Source: JBMYYE01 sp049609065 (GTDB lineage: Bacteria; Pseudomonadota; Alphaproteobacteria; Rhodobacterales; Rhodobacteraceae). From it: a DNA stretch of 11,795 nucleotides. The translations under genes and the position numbers were made by a program. The stretch is from assembly GCA_049609065.1 (NCBI GenBank), contig JBMYYE010000075.1, positions 1-11,795 on the forward strand, in the 5' to 3' direction. Shown here piece by piece: positions 7,330 through 11,795 of this stretch; position 1 is the first letter of the stretch, and each line of letters begins with the position of its first letter. The notes under the pieces are model-generated. The model did not search any database. It had not been told where the DNA came from and worked only from the letters and a program-made list of their open reading frames with translations.

Positions 7330-8160
7330 TTAGAATTTATAACCGTCGCCATCAAGTGAAATCCGCCCAATGCCGTGGCTAAAATGCCCGCCCGTCACCC
7401 ATGGTTTATCCTGCGCCGCCTGATCGAGGGCCCGTTTGCGCGTTGCTTTGGCGGTTTCAGGATCCACATCAAAGATCGTGCCAAATTCAGGATGTTTGAG
7501 CTGAATATCAGGCGCATGGATGAGGTCGGTGAGATGAAGAAGATCCTCAGAACCCGACGACACGCGCACCCCCATATGGCCAGGCGTATGCCCTTGGAGG
7601 TCAAAAACGCTCACACCGGATATGATATCTTGGGTATGAGACAGGCTTTGAACTTGATCCCCATAGGCCGTCATGACCATGCCTGCCAAACCCGCCCATT
7701 CGATGAGCATGTCATTGCCCGTAAAATTGGACATATCGCCCCAAAACGCGCGTTCAGCATCATTCACATAGACGGCTGCGTTGGAAAAAACGGCTGTGCC
7801 GTCTTGTGCGATAGTGCCTGCAACATGATCGGGGTGTAAATGCGTTAAAACGAGATGGGTGATATCGCCGGTCTCGCATCCCGCCGCCTTCAGTGCGGTT
7901 TGAAGCCCGCCTGCCGTTGGCCCCATCAAATCCCGAGGTCCTGCATCAACCAGTACCTTATGCGCCCCTGTTTCGACCAAAAGCGCGTTGAAGTTTGTTT
8001 CGATCGCGTCCTTTTTTACAGCCTTGAGGCACTGATCGAGAACCTCTTCGCTTGCGGCTGGAAAAAACTCAGGTGGAAAGGATGCAGTGCCATCCGTCAA
8101 GAGCGTGACCTTCAAATCGCCAATCATATGCGTTGTCAGTGGGGTTGATGTTTGGGTCAT
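7330..8160 (-). CDS. MBL-fold metallo-hydrolase (glyoxalase II / lactonase-like)
   Basis: From the start at 8160 this is a 276-aa member of the metallo-beta-lactamase fold (PF00753-like). The dinuclear zinc site is complete: HLHPDH gives H107, H109, D111 and H112, the third-site His is in GHTPGH (H191, with H195 nearby), the bridging Asp is D212 in HLTD, and the last His is H259 in GGHFSHGIG. There is no signal peptide. GGAGG lies 7-8 nt upstream of ATG 8160, so I reject a frame extended 10 residues further upstream. The gene follows guaB by 50 nt with a stem-loop in between and precedes the methyltransferase by 35 nt, suggesting one transcript. The motif pattern also suits N-acyl-homoserine-lactone lactonases, but many relatives have other or unknown substrates. 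Confidence 0.87.
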   Translation of the reverse strand: MTQTSTPLTTHMIGDLKVTLLTDGTASFPPEFFPAASEEVLDQCLKAVKKDAIETNFNALLVETGAHKVLVDAGPRDLMGPTAGGLQTALKAAGCETGDITHLVLTHLHPDHVAGTIAQDGTAVFSNAAVYVNDAERAFWGDMSNFTGNDMLIEWAGLAGMVMTAYGDQVQSLSHTQDIISGVSVFDLQGHTPGHMGVRVSSGSEDLLHLTDLIHAPDIQLKHPEFGTIFDVDPETAKATRKRALDQAAQDKPWVTGGHFSHGIGRISLDGDGYKF

Positions 8161-8177
8161 GTCGGGTCCTCCAATGG

Positions 8178-8203
8178 TGGGCAATCCCATGTAGGATCGC
8201 CCA
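8178..8203 (-). other. Stem-loop between guaB and the MBL-hydrolase gene
   Basis: On the minus strand TGGGCGATCC and GGATTGCCCA form a 10-bp stem with one G-U pair and the 6-nt loop TACATG. It starts 7 nt after the guaB stop and ends 5 nt before the GGAGGA ribosome site of the next gene. No T-run follows, so it is not a classical terminator. It may protect or process the guaB 3' end, or modulate translation of the MBL gene. Confidence 0.55.
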
Positions 8204-8210
8204 TTTGGCG

Positions 8211-9665
8211 TTACATCACCCGATAATTCGGGCTTTCACGCGTTATTTGAACGTCATGGACGTGGCTTTCTTTGAGCCCTGCCCCTGTGATACGTACAAA
8301 GCTACAGTTTTTGCGCATCATGTCCACAGTTGCGTTGCCCGTGTAGCCCATGGCCGCGCGAAGACCGCCCACAAGTTGATGGATCACCGTTCCAGCCGGC
8401 CCTTTATAAGGCACTTGGCCCTCGATCCCTTCAGGCACCAATTTATCGCTTGCCGCGTCTTTTTGGAAATAGCGATCCGCAGAACCGCGCGCCATTGCGC
8501 CCAAAGACCCCATGCCACGGTAAGATTTAAACGACCGACCTTGGTACAAGATCACTTCGCCTGGGCTTTCATCCGTACCTGCGATCATGGATCCCACCAT
8601 GGCGCAAGAAGCGCCAGCGGCAATGGCTTTGGCAAAATCGCCTGAGAATTTGATGCCGCCATCTGCAATGATCGGAGTGTCCGTATCGGCCGCGCCGCGA
8701 GCACAATCAATAATTGCGGTCAATTGCGGCACACCGACGCCTGCAACCATGCGAGTTGTACAGATGGAGCCTGGTCCAATGCCCACTTTCACAGCATCGG
8801 CACCCGCTTCGATCAAAGCGCGTGTTGCGGCCTCAGTTGCGACGTTGCCGGCGATGATTTGTGTGTCAGAGTTCAAGGCTTTGGCGGCTTTTACTGCTTC
8901 GATCACGCCTTCTGAATGCCCGTGTGCCGTATCGATCACAACAATATCTGCGCCTGCTTCGATCAATGCTTTGGTGCGGGCCATGCCGCTTTCGCCAACG
9001 GAGCTGGCCGCAGCCACACGAAGGCGCCCGAGGTCATCTTTGGTGGCTGTTGGGTTCAAAACGGCCTGTTCGGTGTCTTTGAGCGTCAAAAGCCCCGTCA
9101 AAACGCCCGCTTCGTCCGTGACGAGGAGCTTTTCAATCCGGCGTGCTTTCATCATGGATTTCGCTTCATCAAGATCGGCGGGCTCTTGCAATACCGCAAG
9201 GTTTTCAACCGTCATCATTGCATGAACAGGCGTATCATCGTCTGATGCAAAGCGCATATCGCGGTTGGTCACAATGCCAACAACGCGGTTGTCCACATCC
9301 ACAACAGGAAAACCCGTTACTCGGTAGCGCGCTTGTAACGCTTTGGCATCAGCAAGGGTTTGATCCGCCGTAAGCGTAATAGGATTATAAACAATCCCGC
9401 TTTCAAAGCGCTTCACGCGGCGCACTTGGCGCGCTTGTTCTTCTACATCGAGGTTTTTATGAATAACCCCCATGCCGCCCGCTTGGGCCATGGCGATTGC
9501 CATTTTATATTCCGTCACCGTATCCATCGCGGAGGACAAAAGCGGTATGTTGAGGGATATGGTTTTTGTTACCCGCGTTGCAGTGTTTGCCGTGGTTGGC
9601 ATCACAGTGGAAGCGGCTGGAACAAGGAGGACATCGTCAAATGTCAGGGCCTCGCGAATCTCCAT
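8211..9665 (-). CDS. guaB: Inosine-5'-monophosphate dehydrogenase
   Basis: GuaB oxidises IMP to XMP with NAD+, the committed step of GMP synthesis. The 484 aa are of normal length. The N-terminal ALTFDDVLLVPAASTVMP and SSAMDTVTE are hallmark segments, and two CBS domains lie between about 92 and 205. The active site has GPGSICTTRMVAGVGVPQ with catalytic Cys302, and the IMP-phosphate loops ADGGIKFSGD (334-343) and GSM (358-360). It also has YRGMGSLGAM (382-391) and the flap Arg398-Tyr399 in SADRYF. AAGGAG followed by ATCCCCC leads into the ATG at 9665. It stands 88 nt after the aldolase gene, with no convincing promoter there. It is followed closely by the MBL and methyltransferase genes on the same strand. 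Confidence 0.97.
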   Translation of the reverse strand: MEIREALTFDDVLLVPAASTVMPTTANTATRVTKTISLNIPLLSSAMDTVTEYKMAIAMAQAGGMGVIHKNLDVEEQARQVRRVKRFESGIVYNPITLTADQTLADAKALQARYRVTGFPVVDVDNRVVGIVTNRDMRFASDDDTPVHAMMTVENLAVLQEPADLDEAKSMMKARRIEKLLVTDEAGVLTGLLTLKDTEQAVLNPTATKDDLGRLRVAAASSVGESGMARTKALIEAGADIVVIDTAHGHSEGVIEAVKAAKALNSDTQIIAGNVATEAATRALIEAGADAVKVGIGPGSICTTRMVAGVGVPQLTAIIDCARGAADTDTPIIADGGIKFSGDFAKAIAAGASCAMVGSMIAGTDESPGEVILYQGRSFKSYRGMGSLGAMARGSADRYFQKDAASDKLVPEGIEGQVPYKGPAGTVIHQLVGGLRAAMGYTGNATVDMMRKNCSFVRITGAGLKESHVHDVQITRESPNYRVM

Positions 9666-9753
9666 GGGGGATCTCCTTCGGGTGCATCATTTGACGCGTC
9701 CCTATCGCATGGATTTGCCTCTCTGGGAAGAGGGAAAGCATGAAAAGCGTGAA

Positions 9754-10524
9754 TTAATCCAAAGCACGCGCCGCCATGAGCCGTTTTTTGCTTTCTTCGC
9801 GCAAAATCTGCACATCTGCGCCAATGGCAATGAACCGCCCGCCGAGATCATGCATGGCTTTTACGCCGGCCTGTGAAAAGGCAACCGTGCCAAAAGGCAG
9901 TTCCGCCTCTTGGGCTTTTTGTGCGACAAGCGCGATCGCCTCTTGAACCTCTTTGGCCTCAGGCCGTCCAGAATAGCCCATATCAGCCGAAAGATCCGCA
10001 GGCCCGATGAAAATCGCATCAATTCCCTCAACCGCCATGATGTCCGATAGGTTTTCTATGGCTTTGCGGCTTTCAATCTGGGCAATGATGAAGATTTCAC
10101 CATTGGCCGTTTCAGTGTAATCCGCAACCGCACCGTAATCTGCGGCGCGCGCCACAGCGCCCCCCATTCCACGCGTGCCCTCAGGTGGGTATTTTGCCGC
10201 ATCCACGGCCTTTTGCGCATCTTTTTTACTATGCACCATGGGCACCATGATGGATTGCGCCCCAAGATCGAGCACCTGTTTGATGATCCAGTCTTCGTTG
10301 GTGGGAATGCGGACCACGGGCGTTGCCGCCCCCATAGCCACCCCATTGAGCAGATCCCCCAATTTACCAATATCATAAGGCCCGTGTTCAAAATCAATGA
10401 GCACCCAATCAAACCCAGATTGCGACGTGATATGTGATGCGATGGGTGACATCATGTTCAACCACAGCCCAAGAGATGTCTGTGACGTATCGCGATGTTT
10501 GAGTGCGTTTTTTGGGGCTGACAT
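9754..10524 (-). CDS. HpcH/HpaI-family aldolase
   Basis: This 256-aa class II (metal-dependent) pyruvate aldolase belongs to the HpcH/HpaI/citrate-lyase family. Members cleave 4-hydroxy-2-oxo acids or 2-keto-3-deoxy sugar acids. Visible marks are LGLWLNMMSP at the N-terminus, LIDFEHGPYD (42-51) with catalytic His47, and the substrate Arg72 in VVRIP. GTRGMGG is at 116-122. The metal ligands are Glu151 (after Gln149, in AQIESRKAIEN) and Asp177 in IFIGPADLSADMGY. AGAGAGGATCCCCC precedes the ATG at 10524. The terminator of the upstream unit lies about 60 bp before it, so it needs its own promoter, which I cannot pick out. Nearby genes give no hint of the substrate, so no specific symbol is assigned. 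Confidence 0.88.
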   Translation of the reverse strand: MSAPKNALKHRDTSQTSLGLWLNMMSPIASHITSQSGFDWVLIDFEHGPYDIGKLGDLLNGVAMGAATPVVRIPTNEDWIIKQVLDLGAQSIMVPMVHSKKDAQKAVDAAKYPPEGTRGMGGAVARAADYGAVADYTETANGEIFIIAQIESRKAIENLSDIMAVEGIDAIFIGPADLSADMGYSGRPEAKEVQEAIALVAQKAQEAELPFGTVAFSQAGVKAMHDLGGRFIAIGADVQILREESKKRLMAARALD

Positions 10525-10576
10525 GGGGGATCCTCTCTGTTTTTGGGAGCCTGCCAGTTACGCGGTAGAATGCAAG

Positions 10577-10621
10577 AAAAAACCGCAGGCGCGCCAGGAC
10601 CTCAAAACGGGTGGCGCGCCT
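10577..10621 (-). terminator. Intrinsic terminator closing the HemP operon
   Basis: On the minus strand AGGCGCGCCA and TGGCGCGCCT form a perfect 10-bp GC-rich stem (10587-10621) with a 15-nt loop. Four bases later there is a run of six T (10577-10582). It starts 10 nt after the stop of the 151-aa gene. Each arm contains the octamer GGCGCGCC, itself palindromic. Confidence 0.8.
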
Positions 10622-10631
10622 CTTTAATATG

Positions 10632-11087
10632 TTATCCTCGATGGCTGTGTTGATGTGCCAACAGTGAAAACCGTTTCATCGCAACGCCGTATCGGCGGGC
10701 TGATTGCACCGCATAGGGCGCCATGTCGGGGCGTATGATCACCATCGACAGCCGCAGCGCGTCTTCGCGCGCACCTTTTGTGGCCTCCGTGATGAGTTTC
10801 ACAAGCAAACTTTCGTCGGTTCCCACACAATCACACATGACCGCATGAAAGGTGAGCGCGCGCGGGCCATATTCTGACAAGAGCACCGTGAACTGGTCCA
10901 ACGCATCTGCCGCCATCTGGCCTTGTGGCTCACCCAATATGCGTATGAATTCACGCGTTAGACGCGCCTGCGCCCGCGCGCCATTTTTCCACAACCGAAG
11001 ACATGTGGTTATCTGGCGCTCTTCGGCTGAATAATCCGCAAAATGCCCAACGGGATACCCGCCAATATTTGAAACATGCGCGTTCAT
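10632..11087 (-). CDS. Conserved-looking unknown protein coupled to hemP (151 aa)
   Basis: I do not recognise this family. The protein is soluble and probably mostly helical, with no signal peptide or TM segment. It begins MNAHVSNIGGYPVGHFADYS. A basic amphipathic stretch with LRLWKNGARAQARLTREF follows (30-47). The middle has His81 and a CxC motif (C85, C87) in FHAVMCDCVG, and the C-terminus carries alternating histidines (H145, H147, H149) in AHQHSHRG. The Cys and His groups could bind metal or haem, but no classical Cys-Pro haem motif is present. Its ATG overlaps the hemP stop (ATGA), and it has no strong Shine-Dalgarno sequence of its own, so it is probably translated by coupling. A terminator follows at once. 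Operon membership suggests a role in haem or iron handling; that is inference only. Confidence 0.75.
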   Translation of the reverse strand: MNAHVSNIGGYPVGHFADYSAEERQITTCLRLWKNGARAQARLTREFIRILGEPQGQMAADALDQFTVLLSEYGPRALTFHAVMCDCVGTDESLLVKLITEATKGAREDALRLSMVIIRPDMAPYAVQSARRYGVAMKRFSLLAHQHSHRG

Positions 11088-11251
11088 TTTGTCAAAATCA
11101 ATTTGCCAGCGCGGGTAATCCGTAAGAAGTATTGCTGATCTTTCAGTGTGATAACGGCACGCCGGTCATTCCCAACGAGATCCTCTGCGCTATGCACCAA
11201 AAGGGCGTCTTCCATAAAGCTCTGTGTGGGTCGTGTTGCTTGAATATTCAT
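11084..11251 (-). CDS. hemP: HemP/HmuP-type haemin uptake protein (55 aa)
   Basis: This is a small protein of the HemP family (PF10636), often found with haem-uptake genes and, in some proteobacteria, required for expression of the haem receptor. Translation by hand gives 55 aa starting MNIQATRPTQSFMEDALLVH. The C-terminal half has the family's signature pattern of a strand with a basic pair (NDRRAVITL), an aromatic strand (QQYFLRITR) and the ending RAGKLILTK, close to the usual TRNGKLILTK. It is below the length at which many gene finders report genes. Both ends overlap neighbours by ATGA: the start with the 69-aa gene and the stop with the 151-aa gene. GGGA lies about 10 nt upstream, so reinitiation is likely. 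No TonB receptor or ABC haem transporter lies within the window. Confidence 0.8.
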   Translation of the reverse strand: MNIQATRPTQSFMEDALLVHSAEDLVGNDRRAVITLKDQQYFLRITRAGKLILTK

Positions 11252-11457
11252 TTTTGTGTTCCCGTAAGCTGTTCATCGCGTGTGTCATAGAATTGAAAAA
11301 TGCGTGACACGTCATCTGCTGTATCCGTGCCGAGCATCTGGAAAACGGAAAGAAGTTCATCAATTGAATTTTGCGCATCGACATGGGCCATGTCTTTGCC
11401 AAGCCCAATTTCGCCGGTGGCATTCTGGTTGATCTTTGATGTCTTTGAATAGTGCAT
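11248..11457 (-). CDS. Small unknown protein, first gene of the HemP operon (69 aa)
   Basis: This family is not recognised. The 69-aa protein starts MHYSKTSKINQNATGEIG and is acidic in its second half, with a helical stretch SIDELLSVFQMLGTDTADDV followed by FQFYDTRDEQ. It has no cysteine, signal peptide or TM segment. Support for its being real comes from a good ribosome site (GAAGG, 6 nt before the ATG), an ATGA overlap with hemP, and a position at the head of the unit just after the leader. A weak hairpin, CCCG (11480-11483) with CGGG (11467-11470), could pair part of that ribosome site. An alternative start at Met23 lacks support. Confidence 0.65.
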   Translation of the reverse strand: MHYSKTSKINQNATGEIGLGKDMAHVDAQNSIDELLSVFQMLGTDTADDVSRIFQFYDTRDEQLTGTQK

Positions 11458-11534
11458 ATCAGCCTTCCCGTTTTAACTTCGGGCTTCCCAAAAACCGTCT
11501 GTGGGAGGAACGACTGGGTGGCTAGAATATTTAT

Positions 11535-11562
11535 ATCTTATTATTTTTGTCAGAATTATCAA
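11535..11562 (-). promoter_or_regulatory. Possible promoter for the HemP operon
   Basis: On the minus strand TTGATA (11557-11562) and TAAGAT (11535-11540) are 16 nt apart, giving about four of six matches in each box. It lies about 80 bp before the 69-aa gene in a very AT-rich leader, where chance matches are common. Confidence 0.3.
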
Positions 11563-11571
11563 GAGTGTTTT

Positions 11572-11619
11572 TTAACGCATTAGAAATTATATATATGCAC
11601 ATATATTTCAATGCGTTAA
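11572..11619. repeat. 48-bp inverted repeat in the HemP operon leader
   Basis: Perfect 10-bp arms TTAACGCATT (11572-11581) and AATGCGTTAA (11610-11619) flank an AT-rich centre. The pairing continues inward with GAAAT (11583-11587) and ATTTC (11605-11609) after one bulged base, and the core again pairs ATATG with CATAT. No T-run follows on either strand in the right place, so a terminator is unlikely. It could be an operator, a cruciform or an mRNA 3'-end structure of the upstream gene. It lies 10-47 bp upstream of the candidate -35. A second small dyad TTAAGA-N5-TCTTAA (11616-11632) overlaps the upstream gene's stop codon. Confidence 0.6.
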
Positions 11620-11621
11620 GA

Positions 11622-11795
11622 TCACGTCTTAAGCTTCTTTTTTGCCTCAGACACCTTAACAGCAAGATCACGCGCAATCGCAAAAGCCCCTTTGATCTTA
11701 TCAGAATCCTTGGCCCAATCACGACGCACAACGATTTTATTGTCTTTAACTTTCGCGAGACCTTTTTGATCTTGAATGAAGGCAACCAAACCTTC
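11622..11795 (-). CDS. mfd: C-terminal end of transcription-repair coupling factor Mfd (probable)
   Basis: Only the last 57 residues are in the window; the gene continues beyond the right edge. The translation begins EGLVAFIQDQKGLAKVKDNK and goes on through IVVRRDWAKDSDKIKGAF to the basic end AKKKLKT. This resembles, from memory, the extreme C-terminus of alphaproteobacterial Mfd after the TRCF domain (a PEGLV..FI pattern, a short basic strand, then a closing helix). Mfd is a DNA translocase that removes stalled RNA polymerase and recruits UvrA. The match is to a short and less conserved part, so the call is moderate; another helicase is the main alternative. The reading frame itself is well supported by its uninterrupted coding run. 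Confidence 0.6.
   Translation of the reverse strand, partial: EGLVAFIQDQKGLAKVKDNKIVVRRDWAKDSDKIKGAFAIARDLAVKVSEAKKKLKT

Noticed and set aside
7322..7332. TCAATGCGTTA shared with the right arm of the 48-bp repeat
   Set aside because: It overlaps the stop codon of the MBL gene, has no partner arm nearby and is probably chance.
8161..8190. Longer MBL-hydrolase frame from 8190
   Set aside because: The extra ten residues overlap the stem-loop and ribosome site. GGAGG is correctly spaced for the ATG at 8160.
8587..9225. 212-codon open frame on the plus strand opposite guaB
   Set aside because: It is antisense to a certain housekeeping gene. Its composition (Ala, Ser, Pro-rich) is what a reversed codon pattern gives, and it shows no motif.
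9718..9733. Small hairpin CCTCT / AGAGG between the aldolase and guaB
   Set aside because: Only five base pairs with no T-run; too weak to call a terminator or regulator.
11463..11488. RNA thermometer or switch covering the ribosome site of the 69-aa gene
   Set aside because: The best pairing is four bases, with a competing three- to four-base alternative; not enough to claim a sensor.
11521..11540. Irr-type (ICE) box near CTAGAATATTTATAT
   Set aside because: Only one half resembles the expected TTAGAA / TTCTAA dyad; the other half does not match.
11572..11619. Terminator for the gene at the right edge
   Set aside because: On the minus strand the hairpin is followed by A residues rather than T, and the other strand has no T-run after it either.
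11531..11785. 84-codon minus-strand frame across the HemP leader
   Set aside because: It is out of frame with the well-supported 57-residue C-terminal coding run ending at 11622 and passes through the inverted repeat.

Overview
The window looks like a chromosomal core segment of an alphaproteobacterium of the Rhodobacterales (Roseobacter-type, moderate GC of about one half by eye). The evidence is a Suf Fe-S operon headed by an IscR that lacks the usual cysteine ligands (a Rhodobacterales trait as I recall it), a CckA hybrid kinase with a CtrA-type TTAA-N7-TTAA box before it, and the guaB / RsmB-like methyltransferase neighbourhood. There is no phage, transposon, CRISPR or RNA gene, and no gap between genes exceeds 300 bp.

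Left part (1-2202, minus strand): iscR, then a NifS/IscS-type cysteine desulfurase, then the start of sufB. Each pair overlaps by ATGA (4 bp), so this is the head of a Suf operon that continues off the left edge. A 230-bp divergent region upstream of iscR holds two clean inverted repeats that are good operator candidates. On the other side, plus strand, lie an alpha/beta hydrolase (2203-2859), an intrinsic terminator, and a VIT1/CCC1-family Fe/Mn transporter (2938-3663). The transporter's stop codon overlaps the stop codon of the convergent cckA.

Middle (3660-9665, minus strand): reading with transcription, guaB (IMP dehydrogenase), an MBL-fold hydrolase, an RsmB/NOP-type RNA cytosine methyltransferase, then cckA. 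Between the methyltransferase and cckA is a 92-bp gap with a perfect CtrA box and a plausible promoter whose -10 nearly touches the start codon. This points to CtrA feedback on its own kinase and perhaps a leaderless message.

Right part (9754-11795, minus strand): an HpcH/HpaI-type aldolase stands ahead of guaB. Before it is a three-gene unit closed by a strong terminator: a 69-aa unknown, a 55-aa HemP-type haemin uptake protein, and a 151-aa unknown. Both junctions are ATGA overlaps, so the three are translationally coupled. Upstream is an AT-rich 164-bp leader with a 48-bp inverted repeat, and then the C-terminal end of what is probably mfd at the right edge.

Iron is a recurring theme: Fe-S assembly and its regulator, an iron transporter and a haem-uptake protein all lie within 12 kb. 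The least described item is the HemP operon with two uncharacterised partners. Its leader shares a 9-mer with the iscR operator region, each copy lying in or across the spacer of an inverted repeat. Everything here was read by eye, with no database searches.
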